From: Kutzneria viridogrisea
Lineage (GTDB): Bacteria > Actinomycetota > Actinomycetes > Mycobacteriales > Pseudonocardiaceae
Reading direction: 5' to 3'
Assembly (NCBI GenBank): GCA_014138725.1
Contig: JACJID010000002.1
Location: forward strand, 1,874,001-1,938,000
DNA: 64,000 nucleotides
In this document: positions 17,970 to 26,950 of the stretch, one piece after another
Layout of the letters: every line of letters starts with the position of its first letter
Position numbering within the stretch: position 1 is the first letter of the stretch
Notes under the pieces: model-generated
Told to the model about the DNA's origin: nothing
Databases searched by the model: none
Seen by the model: only the letters and a program-made list of their open reading frames with translations
Translations under genes and position numbers: made by a program

Positions 17970-19217
17970 TCAGGCCGCGGGCGTGCAGGCGCCCGCTGTC
18001 GCGCGGAACACCAGGGTGCCGCCCGGGGTAGCGGGCCGCACGTCAACGGGCGTTTCCGTGGCAGCCAGCCAGGCGGAATCGCCCTTGGCAAGGGCCAGTT
18101 CGGAACCGTCCTCGGCGCGCAGCAGCACAGAGCCCTCCACGCAGATGAGGATCTGCGGGCCGACGTGGTCCAGGCTGACCGGGGAGCCGCCGCCCTCGGG
18201 CCACTGGAGCCGGGACAGCTCGAACTCCGGGGCCGGGGTCCGGTAGACGAACAGGTTGTCCGCGACCGGCTCGCCGGTCTGTACGGGCATCCGGCCGTAG
18301 GAGAAGTCGAGCACCCGCAGCAGCTCGGGCACGTCCACATGCTTGGGGGTCAGCCCGCAGCGCAGCACGTTGTCGGAGTTGGCGAGGATCTCCACCCCGG
18401 TGCCGTGCAGGTAGGCGTGCGGGTTGCCGGCGGGCAGGAAGATCGCCTCGCCGGGACGCAGCACGATCCGGTTCAGCAGCAGGGCGGCCAGCACCCCGGC
18501 GTCCCCGGGATAGGCCTCACCCAGCTCCAGCACCGTGCGGCACTCGATGTCGTACTCGCCGCGGTCCTTGACCTGGCGCACGCAGGCGTCCAGCACGTGC
18601 GGCAGCAGCTGGTCCAGTGCGGCCTGCGGCAGGGTGATCCACGTGGTGAACAGCGCGCGCAGGCCGTCGGAGTCGGGCTGACCGGCAAGCAGCTCGGTGT
18701 GCGCGCGCAGCTGCTCCACGTCCAGTGCGCGCAGCAGGCCCACCGTGCGCTGCGGGTCGGCGAACCCGGCCAGCGCGTGGAACTCGGTCAGCGCGCAGAT
18801 CAGCTCCGGCTTGGCGGTGGGGTCGGGGTAGTTCCGGTTCTTGGCGTCACGCGGGATGCCCGCGGCCTCCTCGCGGGCATAGCCCTCGGCGGCCTGCTCC
18901 GCAGAAGGGTGCGCCTGCAGGCTCAGCGGCTCCTCGGCGGCCAGCACCTTGAGCAGGAACGGCAGCCGCTCACCCCAGCGCTGGGTGCAGTCCGCGCCGA
19001 GCTGGCCCAGCGGGTCGGCGCCGAGCACCTCCAGCAGCGACCGGTGCACGCCCTCCTCGTCCACCAGCCGTGAGGGCGCTCCAGGGTGGGCGCCCAGCCA
19101 CAGCTCGGCCTCGGGGTGCGGCGCGGGCACCGGCCTGCCGAGCAGTTCGGCGATCGCGGTGCGCGAGCCCCACGCGTAGGGGCGCACCGAGTTGTGCAGT
19201 CGCTCCAAAACCGTCAC
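17970..19217 (-). CDS. manA: Mannose-6-phosphate isomerase
   Basis: 415 residues, type I. It interconverts fructose-6-phosphate and mannose-6-phosphate, feeding GDP-mannose and mannosylated glycolipids. Landmarks: NSVRPYAWGS at the start, the zinc-binding LSLQAHPSAEQA, NYPDPTAKPELICALTEFHALAGF, and a C-terminal cupin. It ends a run with the SIS-like, Trm112-like and phosphomannomutase genes in the same direction with tiny gaps (4, 6 and 29 bases). The same order is seen in mycobacteria. Confidence 0.95.
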   Translation of the reverse strand: MTVLERLHNSVRPYAWGSRTAIAELLGRPVPAPHPEAELWLGAHPGAPSRLVDEEGVHRSLLEVLGADPLGQLGADCTQRWGERLPFLLKVLAAEEPLSLQAHPSAEQAAEGYAREEAAGIPRDAKNRNYPDPTAKPELICALTEFHALAGFADPQRTVGLLRALDVEQLRAHTELLAGQPDSDGLRALFTTWITLPQAALDQLLPHVLDACVRQVKDRGEYDIECRTVLELGEAYPGDAGVLAALLLNRIVLRPGEAIFLPAGNPHAYLHGTGVEILANSDNVLRCGLTPKHVDVPELLRVLDFSYGRMPVQTGEPVADNLFVYRTPAPEFELSRLQWPEGGGSPVSLDHVGPQILICVEGSVLLRAEDGSELALAKGDSAWLAATETPVDVRPATPGGTLVFRATAGACTPAA

Positions 19218-19221
19218 TCCC

Positions 19222-20301
19222 TCACACGGCGGCCGGAGCGTAGTAGCCCGGGCCGCCGATGGTGCCGGCCGCGAGCCCCAGGTACAGGGCGGCCAGCTCG
19301 AATCGCAGGGCGATCACCGCGGCGCACACGGCCTCGCCCCCGGAGATCTCCTCCGTGGGCACGAGCACGTCGGCACCCGGCAGGGTGTCCTCGGCGGCCC
19401 GCCGAGCGGCCTCCGCAGCCGGACCCGTGGCCACCGCGAGCAGCATGACACGCGCCTGCGCGGCCTGGTCCTCGTCCGGGTCGGCGAACAGGTCCCCGCC
19501 CGAGCAGGACCGCACGGCCGCGCGGTGCAGGGCGGGGCGGCTCAGCGCCAGCGGGTAGCCCGCCACGTCGCACACCTGGCCCGCGTGGCTGGCCAGCGCG
19601 AACGCCGCGTGCCGCGCCACGGCGGTGGAGGTGTCGTCCAGCCCCCACAGCAGCGGCTGGCGGTCGGCCAGGCGCAGCGCCAACGACTTCGCCGGATTCA
19701 TGAAGGACTCGTGCACCAGGTGGTCACGCTCGGCCTCACGGTCCAGCTCGTCGGCCAGCAGCGGCAGGTCGATGCGCAGCAGCCCGAGCGAGCGCACGAC
19801 CACCAGCCCGGCGGCAAGCGCCCGCGCGTAGCCGAACCCGGTCGGTACCGGGACCCTGGGCGGCAGCAGCAGCGAGTGGCCCGCGGCGGCAGCGGCGACC
19901 GGTCCCTCCGCGGGAGCGGTCACGATCACCCGGGCGCCCCGGCGCGAGGCCCGGTCCACCGACTCGGCGAGCAGGCCGTCCCCGTGGTCCTCGGTGTGCG
20001 CGATCACCACGTCCAGCGCGCCCACCCAGCTCGGCACCAGGTCGGTCAGCACGACCGGCACGGGGCAGGTGGAGGTCAGCAGGGCCATCAGCAGCTGGGC
20101 GGCGGCCAGCCCGGCACCGGGTCGGGCCACCAGCACCAGCGCGCGGGGGCGGTCGGCGGCGAACTGGGCGATGCCCGCCTCCTCCGCGGCCTCCACCACC
20201 GAGCGCACCTGGGCACCCGCCGCGGCGCTGGCGCGCAGCAGACCGGGCCCGTCGGCCTCACTCAGCCGCGCCGGGTCGTCCAGCAGCGTGTCATCCAGCA
20301 C
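19222..20301 (-). CDS. SIS-like sugar isomerase-fold protein of the mannose operon
   Basis: 359 residues. Its position between manA and the phosphomannomutase matches the mycobacterial conserved gene Rv3256c. The sequence has alternating hydrophobic strands and glycines typical of two SIS-type halves (PRALVLVARPGAGLAAAQLL; GARVIVTAPAEGPVAAAA). Clear catalytic residues of phosphoglucose isomerases were not identified. A role in sugar-phosphate metabolism or its control is inferred from the operon, not shown. Confidence 0.75.
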   Translation of the reverse strand: MLDDTLLDDPARLSEADGPGLLRASAAAGAQVRSVVEAAEEAGIAQFAADRPRALVLVARPGAGLAAAQLLMALLTSTCPVPVVLTDLVPSWVGALDVVIAHTEDHGDGLLAESVDRASRRGARVIVTAPAEGPVAAAAAGHSLLLPPRVPVPTGFGYARALAAGLVVVRSLGLLRIDLPLLADELDREAERDHLVHESFMNPAKSLALRLADRQPLLWGLDDTSTAVARHAAFALASHAGQVCDVAGYPLALSRPALHRAAVRSCSGGDLFADPDEDQAAQARVMLLAVATGPAAEAARRAAEDTLPGADVLVPTEEISGGEAVCAAVIALRFELAALYLGLAAGTIGGPGYYAPAAV

Positions 20302-20307
20302 AGCCGA

Positions 20308-20520
20308 TCACTGCTCCGCGGGGTCCCCGCCGTCGGCGGGCACCGCCTCGTCCAGCAACAGCACCGGGATGCCGTCCCGGACGGGGTAGCCGCGACCGCA
20401 CTCGGCGCAGGTCAGCACCTCGGCCTCCGGGTCACCGGGCGTGCCCGGGGACAGGGTCCCCCGGTCGGGTGCGGGGCAGCGCAGGATCTCCAGCAGCTGC
20501 GGGTCGAGCTGGACGGCCAT
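20308..20520 (-). CDS. Trm112-like small zinc protein
   Basis: 70 residues. The core LLEILRCPAPDRGTL...LTCAECGRGYPVRDGIPVLLLDEA is a Trm112 fold with three visible cysteines (RCP, CAEC). In other systems Trm112 stabilises methyltransferases; bacterial versions are mostly uncharacterised. Six bases separate it from the SIS-like gene and 29 from the phosphomannomutase, so it is part of the mannose operon. Confidence 0.87.
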   Translation of the reverse strand: MAVQLDPQLLEILRCPAPDRGTLSPGTPGDPEAEVLTCAECGRGYPVRDGIPVLLLDEAVPADGGDPAEQ

Positions 20521-20549
20521 GTTCGCTCCTCGTGGGCGGGTCGGGGGGC

Positions 20550-21899
20550 TCAGCCGCGGACGATGGCCAGCACCTCGTCGCGCAGGGCGGCGACCGCCTG
20601 CTCGTCGGGTGCCTCGACGTTGAGCCGCAGCAGCGGTTCGGTGTTGGACGCGCGCAGGTTGAACCAGCGGCCGTCGCCCAGGTCCACGGTCAGGCCGTCC
20701 AGCTCGTCGAAGGTCACGCCCTCGCGCGCGCCGAACTCGGCCCGCACCGCCTCGGTGCTCGCGGCCTGGTCGGCCACCGTCGAGTTGATCTCACCGGAGG
20801 CGGCGTACCTGCTGAACACGCTGGTCAGCTCGGCGAGCGGGCGGTCCTGCTCGCCCAGTGCGGCCAGCACGTGCAGCGCGGCCAGCATGCCGGTGTCGGC
20901 CCGCCAGAAGTCGCGGAAGTAGTAGTGGGCGGAGTGCTCCCCGCCGAAGATGGCCCCGGTCTCGGCCATCTGCTCCTTGATGAACGAGTGGCCCACCCTG
21001 GTGCGCACCGGCTTGCCGCCGTGCTCCTCCACGATCTCGGGCACCGCCCGCGAGGTGATCAGGTTGTGGATGATCGTCGCGCCCGGCTCCTTGGCCAGCT
21101 CGCGGGTGGCCACCAGCGCGGTCACCGCGCTGGGCGAGACCGGCTCCCCGTCCGCGTCGACCACGAAGCAGCGGTCGGCGTCCCCGTCGAAGGCCAGGCC
21201 GGCGTCCGCGCCCACCTCGCGCACCTTGGCCTGCAGGTCCACCAGGTTGGCGGGGTCCAGCGGGTTGGCCTCGTGGTTGGGGAACGTGCCGTCCAGCTCG
21301 AAGTACATCGGGACCAGCTCGATCGGCAGCCCGGCGAACACGCTGGGCACGGTGTGACCGCCCATGCCGTTACCCGCGTCCACGACCACCTTCAGCGGGC
21401 GGATCCCACTCAGGTCCACCAGTTCACGCAGGTAGGCGGCGTACTCGGCGAGCATGTCCCGCTCGGAGACGATGCCGGTGCGGCCCTCGTGCGCGGGCAC
21501 GCCCTGCTCGGCCCAGCCGCGGATCTCGGCCAGCCCGGAGTCCTGGCCGACCGGGGCGGCCCCGGCGCGGCACAGCTTGATGCCGTTGTACTTGGCCGGG
21601 TTGTGGCTGGCGGTGAACATGGCGCCGGGCAGCTGGAGCCTGCCCGAGGCGAAGTAGAGCATGTCGGTGCTGGCCAGGCCGATGCTCACCACGTCGACGC
21701 CCTGGCCGGTCACGCCCTCGGCGAAGGCGGCGGACAGCTCGGGCGAGGAGTCGCGCATGTCGTGGCCGATGACCACCGAGGGCCCGCCAACGAGCCTGGC
21801 GAAGGCGGCACCGAGCGCGCGCACGACATCAGCGTCGAGCTGCTCGCCCACCACCCCGCGGATGTCATAGGCCTTGACGACGGCGGACAGGTCGGGCAC
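20550..21899 (-). CDS. manB: Phosphomannomutase / phosphoglucomutase
   Basis: 449 residues from a GTG with GGGGAGAAG before it. It interconverts mannose-6- and mannose-1-phosphate. The phosphoserine loop is clear (AMFTASHNPAKYNGIK), as are the metal loop (AFDGDADRCFVVD), the sugar-binding GGEHSAHYYFRD and the phosphate-binding RASNTEPLLRLN. It corresponds to the mycobacterial gene upstream of Rv3256c. Symbol usage (manB/pmmA) varies. Confidence 0.95.
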   Translation of the reverse strand: MPDLSAVVKAYDIRGVVGEQLDADVVRALGAAFARLVGGPSVVIGHDMRDSSPELSAAFAEGVTGQGVDVVSIGLASTDMLYFASGRLQLPGAMFTASHNPAKYNGIKLCRAGAAPVGQDSGLAEIRGWAEQGVPAHEGRTGIVSERDMLAEYAAYLRELVDLSGIRPLKVVVDAGNGMGGHTVPSVFAGLPIELVPMYFELDGTFPNHEANPLDPANLVDLQAKVREVGADAGLAFDGDADRCFVVDADGEPVSPSAVTALVATRELAKEPGATIIHNLITSRAVPEIVEEHGGKPVRTRVGHSFIKEQMAETGAIFGGEHSAHYYFRDFWRADTGMLAALHVLAALGEQDRPLAELTSVFSRYAASGEINSTVADQAASTEAVRAEFGAREGVTFDELDGLTVDLGDGRWFNLRASNTEPLLRLNVEAPDEQAVAALRDEVLAIVRG

Positions 21900-21993
21900 G
21901 CCTTCTCCCCGGTTGGTCGGATGCTGTGCTGCACGGGATCGACACGGAGGTCACGCCCTCCGCACCCGAAGCCTACCGGCGACCCGGATCCGG

Positions 21994-22353
21994 TCAGTCC
22001 TCCACCGGGTCTGGCAACACCCTCAGGTGACCTCGCCGCACCGCACCGGGACCTGTGTCCGCCCGCTCCACCGGCCGATCGGCCCGGCCAGCCTCACGCA
22101 CCGCCTCCGCAAGGGCCGTCAGGTCGTCGACCGACGGCTCGGGAGCGGCGAACTCACCCTCATGCCTGACGACCTCCCACCCGCGCGGGACGGTCAGCCG
22201 CATGGCGTGCTCCTCGCACAGGTCGTAGCTGTGCGGTTCGGAGTAGGTGGCCAGGGGGCCGACGACCGCGGTGGAGTCCGCGTAGGCGTAGGTGAGCGTG
22301 GCGACTGCCGGGTTGATGCACCCGGTTCGCGAGCACCGCCTCACGCTCCGCAC
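21994..22353 (-). CDS. DUF3499 family protein
   Basis: 119 residues if started at the GTG at 22353, which puts the first Cys at the same place as in the mycobacterial counterpart Rv3258c. Conserved marks: RRCSRTGCINPAVATLTYAY, STAVVGPLA and DLCEEHAMRLTVPRGWEV; four Cys/His positions suggest a small zinc site. The C-terminal tail is charged and variable. Function is unknown. It precedes the phosphomannomutase in the same direction and diverges from the zincin-like gene. Confidence 0.85.
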   Translation of the reverse strand: MRSVRRCSRTGCINPAVATLTYAYADSTAVVGPLATYSEPHSYDLCEEHAMRLTVPRGWEVVRHEGEFAAPEPSVDDLTALAEAVREAGRADRPVERADTGPGAVRRGHLRVLPDPVED

Positions 22354-22432
22354 GATCGCCGACGATAGCGCTTCCTGCCCTTGCCCGTGTGCAGGCACGC
22401 GGGTGACACGCCTCCGCGTAGGCTGACTGGCT

Positions 22433-22918
22433 GTGGTGATGGCTCGTGGATCCTGGCTCGGCGGTCGACGTGGCGGACGTCGCAGTCGCGACCGTCACGG
22501 TCGTGGCCTGCGCGGACCGCTCTACCCGGCGACGCTGCCCGCGGCGCGCAGCCGGGCTGAGCGCTTCGACTCCCTGGTGATCGAGGCCCTGGAGCCGATC
22601 GAGGCCCGCTGGCGCACCGAGCTGACCCAGCTGGACGTGGCGGTGGACGACGTGCCCGAGGTGCACGTGGCCGCCGACCAGACACTGAGCTGGGAGGACG
22701 GGGTCGTCGAGGACGGCAACGTGCCGCTGGCCAGGCTGGTGCCCGCCGGGGTGGACCGGCGCGGGGTGCCGACCAGGGCGCGGATCGTGCTGTACCGGCG
22801 CCCGCTGGAGGCCCGCGCCAAGGACGGGGCCGACCTGGCCGACCTGGTGCACGACGTGCTGGTGGAGCAGATCGCCAGCTACCTGGGCCTGGACCCCGAC
22901 GTCATCGACGGCGACTGA
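22433..22918 (+). CDS. Zincin-like metallopeptidase-family protein
   Basis: About 161 residues; GTG at 22433, GTG at 22436 and ATG at 22439 are all possible starts, with no clear ribosome site. The N-terminus is Arg/Gly-rich and basic. The body (PLYPATLPAARSRAERFDSLV, ARIVLYRRPLE, LVHDVLVEQIASYLGLDP) matches the family called metallopeptidase/DUF1025, the counterpart of Rv3259. The usual zinc motif HExxH is replaced by HDVLVEQ, so catalysis is doubtful. Confidence 0.82.
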   Translation: MVMARGSWLGGRRGGRRSRDRHGRGLRGPLYPATLPAARSRAERFDSLVIEALEPIEARWRTELTQLDVAVDDVPEVHVAADQTLSWEDGVVEDGNVPLARLVPAGVDRRGVPTRARIVLYRRPLEARAKDGADLADLVHDVLVEQIASYLGLDPDVIDGD

Positions 22919-22979
22919 CCGCGCTTTCGGCGCTCTCTCCGTTCGCGCGGCGAGCGGCAGGTCAGCGCGGTTCGCGCGC

Positions 22980-23060
22980 GGCTCAGCGGGACTCGGCCTC
23001 CTGTGGGCGGGACTCGGCTGCGGGTGGACGGGACTCGCGCGCGGGTGGGCGGGACACGCC
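22980..23060. repeat. 21-bp period array R3, reaching into a coding region
   Basis: GGGACTCG or GGGACACG cores start at 22988, 23009, 23030 and 23051, exactly 21 bp apart. The array covers the last codons of the large minus-strand glycosyltransferase and is translated as a seven-residue period (ESRPPAR, ESRPPAA, ESRPQEA, ESR). Confidence 0.88.
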
Positions 23061-26000
23061 GGAGGGGAGCGCGAGCAGGACCGTGAACAGCAGGAACGCG
23101 GCCTGCACCAGCAGTAGCAGGCCGCGCAGTGAGCTGGGCAGGTCGATGCGCACGTCGGCGGCCTTGCTCGGCACCGGGACGGCGACCAGGTGGCCCCAGG
23201 CCCGCGTGGTGGGCGCCGACACCCCGTTCACGCTCGCCTGCCAGCCCGGCTCGTCCTCGGCGGCGAGCACCAGCAGGCGGCCGTCCGGTCCGTCGGAGAC
23301 CCGCACCGCCACGTCGGGCGGCCCGGCCTCGACTGGGGCGAGCCCAGGCGCGCCGAGTTCGGTGGGCGGTGTGCCACCGGTCACAGCGCGCTGGGCCTGC
23401 GCGGGCGACAGCAGGGTCGCCAGCCCGGTGGCCAGCTGGACCCGCACGACGGGGCGCCCGTCGGACATCGGCGGTGCGGCCGACACCAGGTCGCCCACGG
23501 CCGCGCGGAGCCGTCCCGCGGTCGCCGCGTCCGGCAGCACGAGGTAGCTGACCCCGCTGGCCGCGGCCTGGGCCACCGCGGCCTTGGCGGCGTCGGGCAC
23601 CCACCCGGCGAGGTCGAGGGCCATGCGGTCCAGCCGGGCCGCGGCCGTGGGCACCGGCACGAGGTCGTCGTCCCCGAAGTGCGCCAGGCCGCCGCCGATC
23701 TGCCGGGTGGTCTGCCCGCCACTGGCCAGCACCAGCACGGGACGGCCCGTGCTGGCCAGCTCGTTGGCGATCGCGGGCACGAAGGTCACGTCCCCGCCAC
23801 TGCGCAGCGGTCCGTCCCTGCCGGTGACCAGCACGCTGATCGCCAGCACGCCGAGCACGACAACCCCGGTCACGGTGGCGATCACGCGCAGGTTCGGCAC
23901 CTGGAGCCGGACCCGGGTGGGCAGGCAGGCCCCCAGCACGGTCAGCAGCAGGCCCGCCGACAGCACGAGCATCGGCGCCCCGGTCCACGCCTGCTGGCTC
24001 CACAGCACGCCCACGCCCACGGCACCGGCCAGGGCCACGCCGAGCCCGGGCAGCACCGCGCGGCCGGCCCGCAGCACGGCGGCACCCAGCGCGGCGACCA
24101 CGAGGAGCACGCCGACCAGCGGCAGCACGCCGGGGCCGCCGGGGTCGAGCGCGACGAGCCTGGTCAGCGGTACGGACTGGTCGGGGACGAGGGCGCCGAC
24201 CCCGCGCAGCAGCACCTCGGGGTGTTGCAGCACCACGGCGGGCCAGGGCAGCAACAGGGCCAGCGGCAGCAGCACGATGGCGAACAGGGCGGTGATCCGC
24301 CGGTGACCGGGCACCAGCACGAAGGCGATCAACGTGCCGAGCAGCACCATCAGGTGGGTCAGCGGGGAGAAGGCGCCGAGCGCGGCCAGGCCGAGCGAGG
24401 TGGCCGCGGCGGTGGCGACCCAGTTGGCGCGCTGGCCGCCACGCAGCACGGCCGCGGCCCCGGCCAGCACCGGCGGCAGCAGCAGGTGCACCAGGACCAC
24501 GTCCAGGCGGCCCTGGGACACGGCCGTGCTCGCGGCGGGCAGCAGGGCGTAACCGGCCGCGACCAGCGCCCGGATCGGCCTGCTCACGCGCAGTGAGCGG
24601 GTGGCGAAGTAGGCGCTGATCCCGGCCAGCGGCAGATCGCCGAACAGCAGCAGGGCCACGGCCGCGGGCGGGCCGCCGAGGACCGCGCCGAGCAGGCCCA
24701 GCACCGCCAGTGCGGCCGGGGCCGGGGCGGCGGTGCCCCCGGCGACCTGGTGCCAGGAGGCGAGGTAGGTCGACCAGGTGGTGGCCAGGTCCTGCACCGG
24801 CAGCAGCCGACCGCCGATCAGGTCGGTGCCCAGCCGCCCGGAGTTGACCACCAGGCCCAGCACCGCGAGCACGGCAACGGTCAGCACGGCTGGGGAGAAC
24901 AGCAACTGGCGGACCACCTTGGCCCGGTCCACCTGGATCAGCATCAGGTCCGCGAGCGGGTTGGGCGGCGCCTCCCCGCGCGGTACCGGGGACGGGCGCG
25001 GTCGAGGGCTGGGCCGCAGCCCGTCCGGCGCCTGGACGGGCAGCTGCACGACCACCGCGCCGGGTTGGCGCAGTCCCGCGGTACGCCGCACCGCGCCCCG
25101 CCTGCGGCCCATGGCGCCCGCGGGCAGCGCCGTGGGACCAACTGGCAGTCGAGGACCGTCCGCCTCCGGCGCGAGCCAGGAGTTGTGCCCGGTATCGGTC
25201 TCCGGCAGGCGGCCCAGGGCGGCGTCGGCCTGCACGCGACGGCGCACCAGGTACAGCAGGACCCCGCGCACGGCGTTGCGGATCCTGGTGAGCCTGCTGG
25301 TGAACAGGCCGCGCACACTGCGCTGACCTGGGACTGTGGTGGCTCGCCGCGCGGTGCGGGCCGCGAGCAGCCCGGCCCGGCCGCCGCACAGGTAGCGCAG
25401 TGCGCCGAGCTCGGCGCGAGCGTCGGAAAACCGGCGCAGCACCAGGAAACCCAGTGCCCTGGCGAGGCACAGCACGGCCAGCCGGGGCAGTCCGAGCAGG
25501 AAGGAAATCAACGAGCAGTTGACCAGGAAGGTGCGCAACCCGTGCGCGCGGTCCACCCCGCGCAGGAACGGGCCCGGTGGCGCGGCGAGCGCGTCCAGGC
25601 GGCGCTGCCCCGTGCTGGCCGCCCTGGCGTGCCGCAGCCGCGCGGTCGGCACGCAGAGCACGAGCCGACCCGATTTGTTTGCGCGCCAACCAAAATCCAG
25701 GTCGTCGCGGAGCATCGGCAGGTGCTGGTCGTAGCCGCCGAGTTCGTCCCACAGTTCGCGGCGCACCAGGGCGCCGGCCGAACCCACGGCAAGCGCTTCC
25801 GTGCTCTGCTCGAAAACCTCGGCTTGCGAGGATTCCAAGCCCGATATGCCGGTCTGCCGATGACCGGAGGCGTCTGTGGACAGTCCCGCCTCGACGACCA
25901 TGCGCGGATCCGACCAGTCCAGGCACAGCGGCCCCAGCACGCCGACCGCCGGGGACACCTCGGCCGCGGCCAGCAGTGCGGCCAGGCAGTCCGGTTCGGG

Positions 26001-26336
26001 CGCGCTGTCGTCGTGCAGCAGCCACACCCAGCCGCCGGGATCGCCCCAGCGCCGCACCGCGTTGTCGACCGCAGTGGCGACTGCCGCGCCGAAGCCGGTG
26101 CCCCGGGACAGCGTGATCACACCGTCGAGGACGGCGTTCTCACCCGAAGCGGCCTCGGCGAGCAGTTTGGCCGTGCGGTCCAGCGAACCGGTGTCCACCG
26201 CGATCACGTGACGCGGTCGCGGGGAACTCCGGCGCAGCGCCGACAGCGCCAGTCTCAGCCACTGCTCACCATCGTGGCAGACCAGCACCGCCAGCACTGG
26301 GACCGTGCGCAGTGCGGGAGGGACCTTGCCGAGCAA
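22983..26336 (-). CDS. Giant membrane glycosyltransferase (GT2 plus polytopic region)
   Basis: 1117 residues. The first 300 are a GT2 domain: VLAVLVCHDGEQWLRLAL, a WLLHDDSAPEPDCL motif with the metal-binding aspartates and a late LRDDLDFGWRANKSG. A Pro/Arg-rich linker around 400-440 leads to more than ten membrane segments and a final extracytoplasmic domain with one last membrane segment. A role in cell-surface polysaccharide synthesis is likely. The C-terminal 23 residues are translated from 21-bp repeats and are probably unstructured. It lies between the zincin-like gene and whiB2. Confidence 0.85.
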   Translation of the reverse strand: MLGKVPPALRTVPVLAVLVCHDGEQWLRLALSALRRSSPRPRHVIAVDTGSLDRTAKLLAEAASGENAVLDGVITLSRGTGFGAAVATAVDNAVRRWGDPGGWVWLLHDDSAPEPDCLAALLAAAEVSPAVGVLGPLCLDWSDPRMVVEAGLSTDASGHRQTGISGLESSQAEVFEQSTEALAVGSAGALVRRELWDELGGYDQHLPMLRDDLDFGWRANKSGRLVLCVPTARLRHARAASTGQRRLDALAAPPGPFLRGVDRAHGLRTFLVNCSLISFLLGLPRLAVLCLARALGFLVLRRFSDARAELGALRYLCGGRAGLLAARTARRATTVPGQRSVRGLFTSRLTRIRNAVRGVLLYLVRRRVQADAALGRLPETDTGHNSWLAPEADGPRLPVGPTALPAGAMGRRRGAVRRTAGLRQPGAVVVQLPVQAPDGLRPSPRPRPSPVPRGEAPPNPLADLMLIQVDRAKVVRQLLFSPAVLTVAVLAVLGLVVNSGRLGTDLIGGRLLPVQDLATTWSTYLASWHQVAGGTAAPAPAALAVLGLLGAVLGGPPAAVALLLFGDLPLAGISAYFATRSLRVSRPIRALVAAGYALLPAASTAVSQGRLDVVLVHLLLPPVLAGAAAVLRGGQRANWVATAAATSLGLAALGAFSPLTHLMVLLGTLIAFVLVPGHRRITALFAIVLLPLALLLPWPAVVLQHPEVLLRGVGALVPDQSVPLTRLVALDPGGPGVLPLVGVLLVVAALGAAVLRAGRAVLPGLGVALAGAVGVGVLWSQQAWTGAPMLVLSAGLLLTVLGACLPTRVRLQVPNLRVIATVTGVVVLGVLAISVLVTGRDGPLRSGGDVTFVPAIANELASTGRPVLVLASGGQTTRQIGGGLAHFGDDDLVPVPTAAARLDRMALDLAGWVPDAAKAAVAQAAASGVSYLVLPDAATAGRLRAAVGDLVSAAPPMSDGRPVVRVQLATGLATLLSPAQAQRAVTGGTPPTELGAPGLAPVEAGPPDVAVRVSDGPDGRLLVLAAEDEPGWQASVNGVSAPTTRAWGHLVAVPVPSKAADVRIDLPSSLRGLLLLVQAAFLLFTVLLALPSGVSRPPARESRPPAAESRPQEAESR

Positions 26337-26384
26337 CGCGCGTCTCCGATCGAGAAGATCACGGGACTGTTGCTCGGCACCCTC

Positions 26385-26708
26385 TCACACCGCGCGCTTC
26401 TTGAGCTTCCTGCGCTCCCGTTCGGACAGCCCGCCCCAGATGCCGAAGCGTTCGTCGTGGGCCAGTGCGTACTCCAGGCACTCGGAGCGCACCTCGCAGC
26501 CCTGACAGATCCGCTTGGCCTCCCGCGTGGAGCCGCCCTTCTCCGGGAAGAACGCCTCCGGGTCGGTCTGCGCGCACAGCGCGCGCTCCTGCCACTCCTG
26601 CTCGTCGTCTCCGTCGAACATCCCGTCCAGCACGGTGAAGTCCCGCACCGTCAGGTCCAGTTCGGGGTTGTCTGCCGATTCCACGACTCGGCACCCTTCG
26701 ATTTCCAT
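26385..26708 (-). CDS. whiB2: WhiB-family iron-sulfur regulator (WhiB2/WhmD type)
   Basis: 107 residues from the ATG at 26708, with GAGGAGG upstream. Four cysteines (ALCAQTDPEAFFPEK, then ICQGCEVRSEC) hold the [4Fe-4S] cluster; GIWGG and the basic RERRKLKKRAV tail follow. WhiB2/WhmD-type proteins act with WhiA in septation and sporulation of actinobacteria and partner with the housekeeping sigma factor. Its place next to the Rv3258c/3259 counterparts and upstream of fbiAB matches mycobacteria. Confidence 0.95.
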   Translation of the reverse strand: MEIEGCRVVESADNPELDLTVRDFTVLDGMFDGDDEQEWQERALCAQTDPEAFFPEKGGSTREAKRICQGCEVRSECLEYALAHDERFGIWGGLSERERRKLKKRAV

Positions 26709-26950
26709 GTCAGTCCGCCTCCTCGCCTTCCGCACTCCCCGGTTGGCGGACACCACCCGCCGCCCCCTCGACGACGAATGACACCGATGTGATTACACCC
26801 GTGTCGTTGCAGGGGGTCAAGCGAAGTACTTACGTCGGGGGACACCGGTCACAGCGTGCTCACAGGGTTTGTCACCTGGGCATACTCTGGGTAGAGCGCT
26901 TCACGCGAACCGCTGACGGGCCCGCTACCCCACCAGGCACACTAGTAAGC
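26709..26950. promoter_or_regulatory. Divergent promoter region of whiB2 and the S2P-type gene
   Basis: 242 bases with no gene. It has an AT-richer patch (about 26780-26800) and three GACAC words on either strand, including GACAC/GTGTC facing each other. GACAC is the published WhiA-binding core, and WhiA works with WhiB. The word is short, so this is only suggestive. The plus-strand gene has no ribosome site before its GTG, so a leaderless transcript starting near 26951 is possible. Confidence 0.4.

Noticed and set aside
22879-26025. Very long open frame in another phase of the giant glycosyltransferase
   Set aside because: It encodes only Arg/Gly/Ala-rich low-complexity protein typical of shadow frames in GC-rich DNA. 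The true frame has clear GT2 motifs and membrane segments.
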